From contig NZ_KB906405.1 of the NCBI RefSeq assembly GCF_000381345.1, positions 1-64,000 of the forward strand: a stretch of 64,000 nucleotides of DNA, read 5' to 3'. The first letter of the stretch is position 1; each line of letters opens with the position of its first letter. Source of the DNA: Deinococcus apachensis DSM 19763. GTDB lineage: Bacteria > Deinococcota > Deinococci > Deinococcales > Deinococcaceae. Positions 50,277 to 60,959 of the stretch are shown one piece after another. A program made the position numbers and the translations under genes. The notes under the pieces are model-generated. The model worked only from the letters and a program-made list of their open reading frames with translations. It did no database searches and had not been told where the DNA came from.

Positions 50277-50882
50277 CTAGCCTCTCAGGATCGCCTGAAG
50301 TTCCTTGTAGATGGCGCGGCTTTCCTCCACATTCTTGCCGTAGCCGCGCATCGCCAGGTGGGCCACTTCCTTCCCCTTGCCCGCGGCCCTGATCTGCTCC
50401 ATCAGGTCATCGATGTGGCGGCGGGCCTTTTCCATCTGGGGGTCGCGGGGGGGCTCGGGGACCTGCGAGGCGGGGCGGGCGGCGGGTGCGGCGATCCCCT
50501 CGGCCTCCGCGTCGAGGTCGGCGGTGTTGGGGCCGTCCTCCGGGTCGTACTCCACCCACTGCGCCTCGGTCGGCAGGGGCACGCCGAAGAAACGCACCGC
50601 GTCGGCCAGGGCGCGCAGCCTGGCGTCGTTCAGGGTGTGCCCGGTGGCGAGGCCCTCGCGCACCGCGCCGAGCACGTTCAGGCGGGCGCGCACGACCGGG
50701 GGCGTCACGCTGTCGCAGGCCCAGTGCAGCGACCAGCCGGGGTCCACCTGTTCCAGGTGCAGGGCGAGCTGGTCGGGGTCGGGGGCGGGGGTCACGCGGG
50801 CCTGGTCTCCCCGCACCTCCGCCACCGCCCAGGCGGTCATGGCAGCGCGCAGGGCCTCACGCGTACGGTCAAGGTCGGCCAT
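50277..50882 (-). CDS. Conserved hypothetical protein upstream of the phosphoesterase
   Basis: 201 aa. The N-terminal half is mixed helix/strand (HLEQVDPGWSLHWACDSVTPP), followed by an acidic linker (YDPEDGPNTADLDAEAEG) and a basic helical tail (MEKARRHIDDLMEQIRAAGKGKE). It recalls the Rad52-like single-strand annealing proteins DdrA of Deinococcus (VDPGW, ALADAVRFFG), but the match is from memory and unproven. No signal peptide is seen. Confidence 0.65.
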   Translation of the reverse strand: MADLDRTREALRAAMTAWAVAEVRGDQARVTPAPDPDQLALHLEQVDPGWSLHWACDSVTPPVVRARLNVLGAVREGLATGHTLNDARLRALADAVRFFGVPLPTEAQWVEYDPEDGPNTADLDAEAEGIAAPAARPASQVPEPPRDPQMEKARRHIDDLMEQIRAAGKGKEVAHLAMRGYGKNVEESRAIYKELQAILRG

Positions 50883-50933
50883 AGGGCCTGAGTCTAGCGG
50901 CCCCGGTTGGGAGAGCGTCTACGGGAAAGGAAA

Positions 50934-50957
50934 GTCCCCGACCGGAGAGACGGGGAC
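50934..50957 (-). terminator. Hairpin terminator downstream of the small membrane peptide
   Basis: Stem gtccccg/cggggac (50934-50940 with 50951-50957), 10-nt loop. On the minus strand it is followed by TTTCCTTT. It supports a transcript reading 51140 to 50934. Confidence 0.6.
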
Positions 50958-51017
50958 GTGCCTTTGGGCGGGTCTGGACGCGGCGGGCACGCACGAGAGG
51001 CTTAGCTCAGGTGAGGA

Positions 51018-51140
51018 TCAGTCGGACGAGTTCGACAGCCGCTTCAGCGCCGTGAGGAGGGCAATGACGAGCGCCAGCCACTCCGCGATCCGCTTCGGTG
51101 GAGCCCTGAACCTTCGCCTGGTAGGCTTCTGGTGAGGCAA
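51018..51140 (-). CDS. Candidate 40-aa cationic single-helix membrane peptide
   Basis: TTG 51140 is preceded by AAGGTGG at 7 nt. The peptide has a basic head (PTRRRFRAPPKR), one membrane helix (IAEWLALVIALLTALKRL) and a short polar end. The layout resembles type I toxins or small regulatory membrane peptides. No homologue is recognised. A hairpin (51158-51187) lies just upstream and a terminator just downstream. An ATG at 51236 is in frame but has no RBS. The remaining spacer 50883-51386 shows nothing else. Confidence 0.4.
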   Translation of the reverse strand: MPHQKPTRRRFRAPPKRIAEWLALVIALLTALKRLSNSSD

Positions 51141-51157
51141 GAGAGCACCACCTTTCC

Positions 51158-51187
51158 GGGCATTCACTGTTGACGCAGCGAATGCCC
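51158..51187. repeat. Hairpin next to the small peptide RBS
   Basis: gggcattcactg (51158-51169) pairs with cagcgaatgccc (51176-51187), 12 bp including one G-T, loop of six. In plus direction it is followed by TTTCCTCTTG (terminator-like). In minus direction it stands 10-15 nt before the peptide's Shine-Dalgarno. Confidence 0.6.
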
Positions 51188-51386
51188 TTTCCTCTTGTTC
51201 GAGGTGTGGCCTCTCCCGCTCCCGCTTATCATGCAACCCGCCCGCAGGCCGAAGCAGTCTGACTTATGGCTGCGAGGCGGTAGCCAAAACTTTCCGACCC
51301 GCACTGCAACCCTCCTGACATTTGTCACCCGCTTCCCCTGACAGGCCCCACTGGGGCGCTCCTCTCTCAAGACGCAAGCTGGGGTC

Positions 51387-52289
51387 ATGAACGGAGAGGC
51401 GATTGAGCTGCGCGGCGTGGACAAGACCTTCGGGCGGGTGCGGGCGCTGGAGGACCTCACCCTGGACGTGCGTGCGGGTGAACTGACCGCGCTGCTGGGG
51501 CCGAACGGGGCGGGCAAGACGACCGCCATCGAGCTGATGCTGGGCCTGCTCCAGCCCACGGCGGGCACGGTGCGGGTGCTGGGGGGCGACCCGCGCGACA
51601 CCCGCACCCGGACGCAGGTGGGGGCAATGCCGCAGGAGAGCGCGATCCCCGCCGCCCTGACCGTGCGGGAGGCCGTGGCCCTCTTCGCCCATCTGTATCC
51701 CGCGCCGCTTCCCGTGGACGAGGCGCTGGCCCTGGCCGACCTGGGACCGCTGGCGGGGCGCCGGGCCGGAGCACTCTCGGGCGGGGAGAGGCGGCGCCTG
51801 GCCTTCGCGCTCGCGGTCGTCGGGGACCCGGCCGTGCTGTACCTCGACGAGCCCACGACCGGCATGGACGCCGGGAGCCGCCAGGCCTTCTGGGAGGCGG
51901 TGGAGCGCATGAAGGACGGGGGCAAGACCATCCTCCTCACCACCCACTACCTGGAGGAGGCCGAGCGCACCGCCGACCGGGTCGTGGTGATGAACGCGGG
52001 CCGCATCCTGGCGGACGGCACCCCGGACCGGCTGCGGGCGAGCATCGCCACCACGCGGGTGCGCTTCACCTCGGACCTCGTGCTGACCGAGCTGCGGCAC
52101 CTGCCGGGCGTGGAGGCCGCCGAGGTGGACGCGCGCGGCCACGCCACCCTCACCACCCGCACGCCGGAGGCGCTCGTGACCGCGCTCGTGCAGTCAGGCA
52201 CGGTCTTCACGGAGCTGGAGGTCACGCGCGCCAGCCTGGAGGACGCCTTCATGAGCCTGACCGCCCGCCGCGAGGGGGTGCAGGCATGA
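51387..52289 (+). CDS. ABC transporter ATP-binding protein
   Basis: 300 aa. Walker A GPNGAGKTTAI (about residues 38-48), signature LSGGERRRLAFAL, Walker B AVLYLDEPTTGMD and the switch His in LLTTHYLEE. The C-terminal ~80 residues form the extra domain usual in ABC-2 type exporters. It couples with the permease at 52851. Four-base overlap with the next gene. Confidence 0.95.
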   Translation: MNGEAIELRGVDKTFGRVRALEDLTLDVRAGELTALLGPNGAGKTTAIELMLGLLQPTAGTVRVLGGDPRDTRTRTQVGAMPQESAIPAALTVREAVALFAHLYPAPLPVDEALALADLGPLAGRRAGALSGGERRRLAFALAVVGDPAVLYLDEPTTGMDAGSRQAFWEAVERMKDGGKTILLTTHYLEEAERTADRVVVMNAGRILADGTPDRLRASIATTRVRFTSDLVLTELRHLPGVEAAEVDARGHATLTTRTPEALVTALVQSGTVFTELEVTRASLEDAFMSLTARREGVQA

Positions 52290-52825
52290 CCGCCGCCCAT
52301 CCCACGCTGCTGCCCTCGCTGCTGACCCTGGGCGTGCTGGTGCTGATGCTGCTGCGCCGCTTTCAGCGCCTCGCGGGGCCGCAGTCCCTGGACGCCCCGG
52401 GTCGGCGGCGGCTGGTGGTCCGCCCGGCCCTGCTCCTGCTGATCACGGTGCTCGTCCTGCTCGCCCCGCACACTCTCGCGGGCTACGGGGCCGCGGCCCT
52501 GGGCGCACTCGTCGGCGCGGGGCTGGCGCTGTGGTCGGCGCGGCACACCCGCTTTGACTGGGGGGCGGACGGCCACGCGACCCGCTACGTGCCCAACGTC
52601 TGGATCGGGGGCGGCGTGTTCCTGCTGTTCGTGCTGCGGCTGCTGTGGCGGTTGGGGCCGTTTCTGACCGGACAGGTGCAGACCACCGGAACCCAGGGCT
52701 TCGATCCTTCCGCCTTTGTGAGCAGCAGCCCCCTCACCGTCGGCCTCTTCCTGGTGTTCGCGGCCTATCAGGTCGTCTATGCCGTGCTGATCGTGCGCGC
52801 TGCCAAGCCGTCCCACCCCGTCTGA
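52286..52825 (+). CDS. Multi-helix membrane protein of the ABC cluster
   Basis: 179 aa with about five hydrophobic segments (TLLPSLLTLGVLVLMLL; RPALLLLITVLVLLAP; AALGALVGAGLALW; IGGGVFLLFVLRLLW; LTVGLFLVFAAYQVVYAVL). Its helix arrangement recalls CcdC-type proteins found between transporter and two-component genes. ATG overlaps the ATPase stop codon; the permease follows after 25 bp. The function is unknown. Confidence 0.8.
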   Translation: MTAAHPTLLPSLLTLGVLVLMLLRRFQRLAGPQSLDAPGRRRLVVRPALLLLITVLVLLAPHTLAGYGAAALGALVGAGLALWSARHTRFDWGADGHATRYVPNVWIGGGVFLLFVLRLLWRLGPFLTGQVQTTGTQGFDPSAFVSSSPLTVGLFLVFAAYQVVYAVLIVRAAKPSHPV

Positions 52826-52850
52826 AGTTCTCCCTCCCGGAGGTTTTGCC

Positions 52851-53651
52851 ATGACCACGCTGACCCGCACCGCCGCCCCCGCCATCCGCCGCGCGCCCCT
52901 CCTCCCCGCCCTGGGGCAACTGATCCTGGCCGAGTTGCGGCGGATGCTCCGCAACCCCATGTTCGCCATCGGCACGGTCGGCTTTCCGATCATGTTCTTC
53001 GGGCTCTTCGGCCTGTCCGCCGTGAAGGAGACCACCGACGGCGGGGTGAACGTGGGCCAGATCATCCTGGTGAGCTTCGGGACGTACTCGCTGCTCAGCC
53101 TCGCCATGTTCTCGTTCGGGTCGGCGGTCGCCACGGAGCGGACGGGCGGCTGGCTGCGGCTGCTGCGGGCCTCGCCCATGCCGACGGCGCTGTATTTCGC
53201 GGGCAAGGTCATTGCCGCGCTGTGCTTCAGCACCCTGGCCCTGAGCGCGCTGTACGCCTTCGCGCACTTCGCGGGCGGCGTGACCCTGCCGCTGGGGCTG
53301 GCGCTGACCCTGCTCGTCAAGCTCCTCGCGGGCATGGTCTCCCTCATCGCCGTGGGGCTGAGCATCGGCTTCCTGGCGAACCCGCAGGCCGCGCAGATTC
53401 TGGCGAATATCGTGAGCGTGATCATCGCCTTCGCGTCGGGGCTGTTCGTGCCGCTGGACCAGCTCCCGGGCTTCATACAGAAGGTCGCGCCGTACCTGCC
53501 GAGCTACCACCTCGCCCAGGTGGGCTGGAATACGGTGGCCGGGCACACAGCGGGAGAGGTCACGCACTGGCTGTGGCTGGGCGGGTACACGCTCGTCTTC
53601 GCCGCGCTGGCGATCTGGGGCCTGAGGCGGGACGAGGCGCGCGGGCAGTGA
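52851..53651 (+). CDS. ABC-2 type permease
   Basis: 266 aa with six membrane helices. The LILAELRRMLRNPMFAIGTVGFPIMFFGLFG start and ASGLFVPLDQLPGFIQKVAPYLPSYHLAQ are typical for ABC-2 exporters of drugs or lipids. GGAGG precedes the ATG. The substrate is unknown. It sits upstream of a DesK/DesR-like pair as in B. subtilis-type des operons. Confidence 0.9.
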   Translation: MTTLTRTAAPAIRRAPLLPALGQLILAELRRMLRNPMFAIGTVGFPIMFFGLFGLSAVKETTDGGVNVGQIILVSFGTYSLLSLAMFSFGSAVATERTGGWLRLLRASPMPTALYFAGKVIAALCFSTLALSALYAFAHFAGGVTLPLGLALTLLVKLLAGMVSLIAVGLSIGFLANPQAAQILANIVSVIIAFASGLFVPLDQLPGFIQKVAPYLPSYHLAQVGWNTVAGHTAGEVTHWLWLGGYTLVFAALAIWGLRRDEARGQ

Positions 53652-53689
53652 GCAGAACTCAGGACACGGGGCCGGGCGGGGGGTGCATC

Positions 53690-55482
<1,793 letters not shown>

Positions 55483-55559
55483 GGGACACGAACATATTAT
55501 ACAGGAATGTATGGTGCTGTAGGGGTCCACGTATAAAATACATATAAGTGTACCAAGAG

Positions 55560-55973
55560 CTATTTGAGTTCAATAGTACAGTATCCGACCTTTGAACCTT
55601 CTGCTTCAAGTGTCCCTCTAAACACCCTTTCAGATTCAATTACGTCATTAACAGTGCAAGAGTACATTGAGTTCATGTATAGCCACGTCGCGAGCATGGA
55701 CCTGCTTGATTTTACATAAACAAGGTATCCGTTGTCCTCCTTAGTTAGATGGTAGTTTCCCTGGTAATCTTTATTTCTATTTATATATCCTCTAAACCCT
55801 GGTTCTGTAACGGGATGAATTTGAATGTCAAACGACGCAGTCCCTATACTATTGCTTTGAATGGTGTAGCGCCAAACCTGACCCGTTTGGAACGGAAGTG
55901 GGTTTGCCCGTTCGGAAGTGGCCGGAGCACAGGCGGCCAGGACGAGAGGTATAGCCAGCAGGGGGCATTTCAT
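55560..55973 (-). CDS. AT-rich gene for a small lipoprotein
   Basis: 137 aa. MKCPLLAIPLVLAAC is a type II signal with lipobox LAAC. The mature part has two more Cys and beta-strand-like character (TGQVWRYTIQSNSIGTASFD). The region is clearly different in base composition: 55561-55620 counts 24 of 60 G+C (40%), in a ~70% genome. This suggests recent gain. TAACTT lies 8 nt before ATG 55973; a GTG two codons upstream is possible. The function is unknown. Confidence 0.75.
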   Translation of the reverse strand: MKCPLLAIPLVLAACAPATSERANPLPFQTGQVWRYTIQSNSIGTASFDIQIHPVTEPGFRGYINRNKDYQGNYHLTKEDNGYLVYVKSSRSMLATWLYMNSMYSCTVNDVIESERVFRGTLEAEGSKVGYCTIELK

Positions 55974-56024
55974 ACCCACATAAGTTAAGGCGAGCCTCTG
56001 ACATTACTCTTTTTCAACCTATTT

Positions 56025-57221
56025 TTACTCCTTGTCCTTGAAGACCCCGAGCCGCTCCTGCCCCCACGCCAACCCCGCCCCGAGCAGCAGTACGAGCGCG
56101 GAGACCCCCAGCCCCAGCCTCAACCCGCCCGCTGCGTCTGACAGCGCACCGGTGAGCAGCGGCCCCAGCGTCTGCCCGGCGGCGAAGATCACAGTGAAGG
56201 CGGCGATGCCCTGTCCCCAGGCGTGTTCGGGCAGGGTGCGCCGGGTGAGGATAGTGGTGAAGGTGACGACCGCGAGAAAGCTCCCGCCGAACAGCAGCCC
56301 GGAGGCGAGGAGTGCGGCGGGATGGGTGGAGAGCAGGGGCAGGGTGGCGCCCACGGCAAGCGTGAGCATCTGGGCCGTCATCACGCGCGCGCCGGGGAGG
56401 TGCGTGGCGGGCCGCTGCCACACCAGGGCGCTGAGGATCACCGAGGCGCCGAGCACCGCCCAGAAGGGGGTGATGAAGTTCTCCTCCCCGCTCGCCCGCA
56501 GAAACGCGACGATGAACGTCATGTACGCGATGTACCCCACCCCGAAGCAGGCGTAGGCGGCGAAGACCGGGACCAGCGGGATAAGGGGCGTGCGGCTGCC
56601 GCTCGGGGCACTCGCCGCCCGATCAGGCAGACGACTCAGTGCGGGAAGGGTGGCCCCTAGCGCGAGCAACGACACTCCACCCAGGGCAGCCCAGGCTTCC
56701 CGCCATCCACCCGTCAGCAGTGGGGGAAGCAGCAGCGCGGACGCCAGGATGCCCACCCCCGCCCCACCGTAGAACACGCCGAGGAGCAGGGCACCGCGCC
56801 CCGGGTGCGCGCGGGCGGCGAGGGAGGCGAGCGCCCCACCCGCCACGAACACCAGGGCGCCCCCCAGTCCGGCCAGGAAGCGCAGGGCCAGCAGTATGGG
56901 TGCCGCTCCGGACAGGGCGCAGGCGAGCAGGCTGAGGGCCGTCAGCCCCATCCCCCCCGCGACTACGCCTTTCAATCCCCAGCGGGCGGCGGCGCGGGTG
57001 GCGAGCAGGGCACCGGCCAGATACCCCACCGCGTTCGCCGCGTTCATCGCCCCGGCTAGGGTGAAGGACCAGCCCAGGTCCGCGCGCATGGCGGGCAGGA
57101 TCAGCGCGTAGGCGAAGCGCGCGAAGCCCAGCGCGACCGCCCCGCCCAGGGAGAGCAGCGCCATCTGCCCCAGCGTGCGGGCGAATGGCTCGGGCGTGGA
57201 GACCGCCGCCGACCCGCTCAC
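56025..57221 (-). CDS. MFS transporter (YbfB/YjiJ type)
   Basis: 398 aa, 12 membrane helices. The opening SLGGAVALGFARFAYALILPAMRADLGW is characteristic for this branch. GTG 57221 overlaps the P450 stop (GTGA), so the longer ORF start was not used and translation is coupled. It may export the product of the P450 or be unrelated in substrate. Confidence 0.88.
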   Translation of the reverse strand: MSGSAAVSTPEPFARTLGQMALLSLGGAVALGFARFAYALILPAMRADLGWSFTLAGAMNAANAVGYLAGALLATRAAARWGLKGVVAGGMGLTALSLLACALSGAAPILLALRFLAGLGGALVFVAGGALASLAARAHPGRGALLLGVFYGGAGVGILASALLLPPLLTGGWREAWAALGGVSLLALGATLPALSRLPDRAASAPSGSRTPLIPLVPVFAAYACFGVGYIAYMTFIVAFLRASGEENFITPFWAVLGASVILSALVWQRPATHLPGARVMTAQMLTLAVGATLPLLSTHPAALLASGLLFGGSFLAVVTFTTILTRRTLPEHAWGQGIAAFTVIFAAGQTLGPLLTGALSDAAGGLRLGLGVSALVLLLGAGLAWGQERLGVFKDKE

Positions 57222-58444
57222 AGCCGCAGGTGCAACTCCCGCAACGCACGCAACGTGAAGTTGGGCAGGTAGGTGAGGGACTGCTCGGGCACGCCGTACT
57301 CCGGGAACCGGCCCAGGAAGCGCGTCAGGAAGACGGAGGCTTCCATCCGGGCGAGGCTGGCCCCCAGGCAATAGTGTGCTCCCGCCGCGAAGGCCAGGTG
57401 GGTGCGGGCATTCTCGCGGGCGAGGTCGAGGGTGTGGGGGTTCTCGTACACGCGCGGGTCGCGGTTCGCCCCGGTGAGGCTAACGCTGAGGTGCAGCCCA
57501 GCGGGCAATTCGACCCCGCCCAGCGTCAGGGGCGCGGTGGTGAAGCGTCCGGTGCTCTGCACCGGGGCGAGGAAGCGCAGCAGCTCCTCCACGGCGTTCG
57601 CGGCTCGCCCCTGAGGGTCCCCGGCCAACCACGCGCGCTGCTCCGGCCACTCGTGCAGGGCGTGGAGGCTCCCCGAAATCAGGTTGCTCGTCGTCTCGTG
57701 CCCGGCGACGAGGAGGAGCACGGCGTTGGCGAGGAGTTCGTCGCCGCTCAGCCGCCCCCCCTCGTCCTCGGCGGCGGCGAGGGCCGAGAGCAGGCCGGGT
57801 TGCGGGTGGGCGCGCAGGTCGTCGGCCAGGGTGCGGAAGTAGGCGCGCATGGCGGCGGCATCGGCCTCGACCTGTGCCCAGCGTTCGGGCGTCACGTTCA
57901 GCCCGCCGAGCAGGTCGGCCACGCTGCCCGCCCAGAGCTTGAAGCGGTCGGCGTCCGTCCCGCTCAGGCCCAGCATCTGCACGATCACGGTGACGGGGAG
58001 GGGCACGGCGAGGGTGGCGACGGCATCCACCTCTCCCCCGTTCTCGGTGGCCCGCCGCACGGCGCCGTCCAGCAACTCGTCCGTCAACCCGGTGATGAAC
58101 TCGCGGCTCTCTTCCAGCACGCGGGGGGTGAAGGCTCTCTGCGCGAGCGAGCGCAGCCGGGTGTGGGAGGCGCCGTCGTGGAACAGCATCATCGGCGACA
58201 TCAGTGCGTAGGAGGCGGTGGTGTGGAAGGCGGCGTCGCCCTCGTACTTGCCGGTGCGGACGTGGGGGCTTTTCAGGGCGGCGGAAACCTCAGGGTGCCC
58301 GGTCAGGAGCGCGAAGCCCACACCGGGGTCGTACAGGACGGGGGACGCAGCCCGCACCCGGTCGAGGTAGCCCGGGGGGTCGGCGAGGTGCTCGCCCTGC
58401 CAGTAGCCCCCAAGCAGGGCGGCGGGGTCAGCGGTGGGGGTCAT
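57218..58444 (-). CDS. Cytochrome P450
   Basis: 408 aa, the typical bacterial soluble type. The heme-binding FAAGAHYCLGASLARME contains Cys near 355. LLLVAGHETTSNLISG is the I-helix with the acid/Thr pair, and ExxR lies in AVEELLRF. It needs an external ferredoxin or flavodoxin system. The substrate is unknown. ATG 58444 is 5 nt after TACCCT (58455-58450). Confidence 0.95.
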   Translation of the reverse strand: MTPTADPAALLGGYWQGEHLADPPGYLDRVRAASPVLYDPGVGFALLTGHPEVSAALKSPHVRTGKYEGDAAFHTTASYALMSPMMLFHDGASHTRLRSLAQRAFTPRVLEESREFITGLTDELLDGAVRRATENGGEVDAVATLAVPLPVTVIVQMLGLSGTDADRFKLWAGSVADLLGGLNVTPERWAQVEADAAAMRAYFRTLADDLRAHPQPGLLSALAAAEDEGGRLSGDELLANAVLLLVAGHETTSNLISGSLHALHEWPEQRAWLAGDPQGRAANAVEELLRFLAPVQSTGRFTTAPLTLGGVELPAGLHLSVSLTGANRDPRVYENPHTLDLARENARTHLAFAAGAHYCLGASLARMEASVFLTRFLGRFPEYGVPEQSLTYLPNFTLRALRELHLRL

Positions 58445-58449
58445 GCCCC

Positions 58450-58475
58450 AGGGTACTGCGCTCCCCTGCTACCCT
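58450..58475. promoter_or_regulatory. Back-to-back -10 boxes for P450 and ubiX
   Basis: Minus-strand TACCCT (58455-58450), 5 nt from the P450 ATG, and plus-strand TACCCT (58470-58475), 7 nt from the ubiX ATG. The whole intergenic region is only 38 bp. Both genes therefore seem to produce leaderless mRNAs. Confidence 0.6.
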
Positions 58476-58482
58476 GCCCCCC

Positions 58483-59043
58483 ATGCGGCTGGTGGTCGGG
58501 GTGAGTGGCGGAAGCGGGATTCCCTACGCGCGGTCGGTGCTGCAAACACTCCGCGAATTAGAGGTCGAGACGCACCTCATCGTGACGAGCGGGGCCAAGC
58601 GGGTGATGGCGGCGGAGGGGGGGCCGACGCTCGCCGACCTCACCACCCTCGCCAGCGTCACGCACGACGACCGGGAGTTGGGAGCTCCCGTCGCCAGCGG
58701 GTCCTTCCGCACCGACGGAATGCTGATCGTGCCGTGCAGCGCCGGAACGCTGGCAAAGGTGGCGGGGGGCTTTGCCGACAACCTGCTCTCCCGCGCCGCG
58801 CACGTCACCCTCAAGGAAAGGCGGCGTCTGGTGCTCGTGCTGCGCGAGGACCCCCTCCCCCGCCCCATGCTGCTCAACATGCTCGCCGCCTTCGATGCCG
58901 GGGCGACGATCATGACCGCCAGCCCCGGCTTCTACCACGCGCCGGAAACCGTGGAGGAGCTGCTGCACTTCGTCACCGCCCGGGTGCTCGACCAGTTCGG
59001 GCTGGACGTGCCGGGCTTCCGGCGCTGGGGGGAGGGGGAATGA
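58483..59043 (+). CDS. ubiX: Flavin prenyltransferase UbiX
   Basis: 186 aa. It attaches dimethylallyl to FMN and yields the prFMN needed by UbiD-family enzymes. VGVSGGSGIPYARSVLQ binds FMN phosphate, VIVPCSAGTLAKVAGG and VLVLREDPLPRPMLLNM bind substrate. ATG 58483 lies 7 nt after TACCCT. It is first in ubiX-ispD-ispE, where ispD/E give the dimethylallyl source pathway, a sensible pairing. Confidence 0.96.
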   Translation: MRLVVGVSGGSGIPYARSVLQTLRELEVETHLIVTSGAKRVMAAEGGPTLADLTTLASVTHDDRELGAPVASGSFRTDGMLIVPCSAGTLAKVAGGFADNLLSRAAHVTLKERRRLVLVLREDPLPRPMLLNMLAAFDAGATIMTASPGFYHAPETVEELLHFVTARVLDQFGLDVPGFRRWGEGE

Positions 59044-59723
59044 CGGGCGCGTGCCTCCTCGCGGGCCGCACCGCCGCCCTGATTCCCGCCGCGGGGTCGG
59101 GTACTCGGTTGGGGCTGGGTCCAAAAGCCTTTGTGGAGGTCGCGGGCCGCTCCCTCCTCGCCCGCAGCGTGGCGGCCCTCGCCCCACTCGTGGACGAGGT
59201 GCTGGTGGCGCTGCCGGAGGGGCTGGAGCTGCCGGAGGACATCCCGGCACGGGCCATTGTGGGCGGCGCGACGCGGCAGGAGAGCGTGCGCCGTCTCCTG
59301 CGAGCGACCTCGGCGGAGATCGTCCTCGTCCACGACGCGGCGAGGCCCTTCCTGCCCGCGAACGTGGTCCACGCCCTGCTGGAGGCCATTCCCGAAACCG
59401 GAGTCGCCACAGCCGCCCTGCCCGTCGCCGACACCCTGGTGCGGGGGGAGGCAGGAAGGTGGGGTGGAGTCGTCCCCCGCGAGGGTTTGTGGGCCGTGCA
59501 AACCCCGCAGGGCTTTCGCCGCGAGTTACTGCTGCGGGCGCATGAGGCCGCCCGCGAGGAGGGCTTCAGGGCGACGGACGACGCGGGGCTGGTCGTCCGG
59601 CTGGGGGTGCCCGTGACGCTGGTGCCCGGCGACCCGCGGCTGTTCAAGGTCACGGCGCCCGGCGACCTCGCCCTGGCCCACGCGGTCGCATCGGTGTGGG
59701 ATGCTGGGGCCGATGACGCCTGA
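59040..59723 (+). CDS. ispD: 2-C-methyl-D-erythritol 4-phosphate cytidylyltransferase
   Basis: 227 aa. It makes CDP-ME in the MEP pathway. IPAAGSGTRLGLGPKAFVEV is the CTP-binding loop (Gly-rich plus Lys), VHDAARPFL and QTPQGFRRELL are the other conserved parts. ATG 59040 overlaps the ubiX TGA (ATGA). Confidence 0.95.
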   Translation: MTGACLLAGRTAALIPAAGSGTRLGLGPKAFVEVAGRSLLARSVAALAPLVDEVLVALPEGLELPEDIPARAIVGGATRQESVRRLLRATSAEIVLVHDAARPFLPANVVHALLEAIPETGVATAALPVADTLVRGEAGRWGGVVPREGLWAVQTPQGFRRELLLRAHEAAREEGFRATDDAGLVVRLGVPVTLVPGDPRLFKVTAPGDLALAHAVASVWDAGADDA

Positions 59724-60576
59724 CTCCGGGGCCGCCTCTCCCACTGCCTCCCAGACCTACCTCGCCCCGGCCAAGGTCAACCTCGGCCTGAGCGTGCGCC
59801 GTCCCCGCGCCGACGGCTACCACGAGGTGCATTCCCTGATGGTGCCGCTGGCCGTCGGGGACGAGCTGGACATCGCCCCGGCAGGCGCGCTCACCGTCAG
59901 CGTGGAGGGGGCGGACCTGCCGACCGACGAGCGCAACCTGGTGTACCGGGCGGCGCGGACGTACCTGGACGCGGCGGGCGTAGAGACCGGCGCGGCGATC
60001 ACCCTGCGAAAGCGCCTCCCCCTCGCGTCCGGGCTGGGGGGTGGCAGCAGCGACGCGGCAACCACGCTGATGGCCCTGGCGCGGCTCTACCCGGCCCCGG
60101 TGAATCTTCCCGCACTCGCGCGGACCCTCGGCGCGGACGTGCCCTTCTTCCTGCTGGGCCAGTCGGCGCTCGCGCAGGGGATCGGGGAGGTGCTCACCCC
60201 GCTGCCCGTGCCGCGCGTGCCGCTCGTGCTCGTCAACCCGGGCATCGAGGTCAGCGCCCGTGACGCCTACGCCTGGCTGGACGGGGAGGAGACCTACACG
60301 CCCGAACTCGACATGGAGGGCATCCTGGCCGCCCTCGCCGACGGGCGGGAGGTGCCGTACCACAACGCCCTGCAAGACCCGGTTTCGGCCCGACACGCCC
60401 CCGTCCGCGACGTTCTGGCCGCGCTGGAAGGCGTCGGCCTGCGCTCGCCCCTGATGAGCGGCAGCGGCGCGACCTGCTTCGCCCTCGCCCGCAATGACGA
60501 CCACGCCCTCGACGCGGCGCGTGCGATGCAGGCCCGGCACCCGGACTGGTGGGTGGTGGCGACAAGCACGCTGTAG
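59713..60576 (+). CDS. ispE: 4-diphosphocytidyl-2-C-methyl-D-erythritol kinase
   Basis: 287 aa GHMP kinase. LAPAKVNLGLSVRRPRADGYHE is the substrate Lys/His region, LPLASGLGGGSSDAA the ATP loop, and LMSGSGATCFAL the third motif. ATG 59713 overlaps the ispD end; the in-frame ATG 59701 is also possible. It follows ispD in pathway order. Confidence 0.95.
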   Translation: MTPDSGAASPTASQTYLAPAKVNLGLSVRRPRADGYHEVHSLMVPLAVGDELDIAPAGALTVSVEGADLPTDERNLVYRAARTYLDAAGVETGAAITLRKRLPLASGLGGGSSDAATTLMALARLYPAPVNLPALARTLGADVPFFLLGQSALAQGIGEVLTPLPVPRVPLVLVNPGIEVSARDAYAWLDGEETYTPELDMEGILAALADGREVPYHNALQDPVSARHAPVRDVLAALEGVGLRSPLMSGSGATCFALARNDDHALDAARAMQARHPDWWVVATSTL

Positions 60577-60620
60577 CAAGAGGGCCGAAGCCCGCCTTTC
60601 CTGCTGGGTTCCCGGTCCAT

Positions 60621-60915
60621 GAAGGGCAAGCTGGCGCCTGCCACCCCCCTGCAAGCGTCTCAGCCTCCCCCGCAAGGGGGGAGGAGGAAGAGCGCTAAAG
60701 CTTTTGCTTTCTAAAACCGTCCCTTGTGGACGGCCCATGCCCGCATGAGGCTCGCACTCGCACGGCCTTCACCCCGCCTTGCTCGCGCAGCGAGACGGTG
60801 GGTGAGCAGCCTGGAATGCAGCAAGATCAAACATTGCGCGTCGAGGAGGACGGCTACGGGCGAAATGGGCGAGCCCCTTGCCGAGCGCAGCGCCACTCCC
60901 CCAGCCCCCTGTGAG
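60621..60915 (+). repeat. Dispersed non-coding repeat, copy B
   Basis: Second copy of the element at 46790-47060, in the same orientation, occupying most of the 383-bp gap between convergent ispE and the carboxypeptidase gene. Blocks align without gaps but the spacers differ in length and content. No gene is recognised in 60577-60959. Confidence 0.8.
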
Positions 60916-60959
60916 GGTAGGGGGCAGGGGGCAACGCCTTCCAATTCAATCACCCCACT

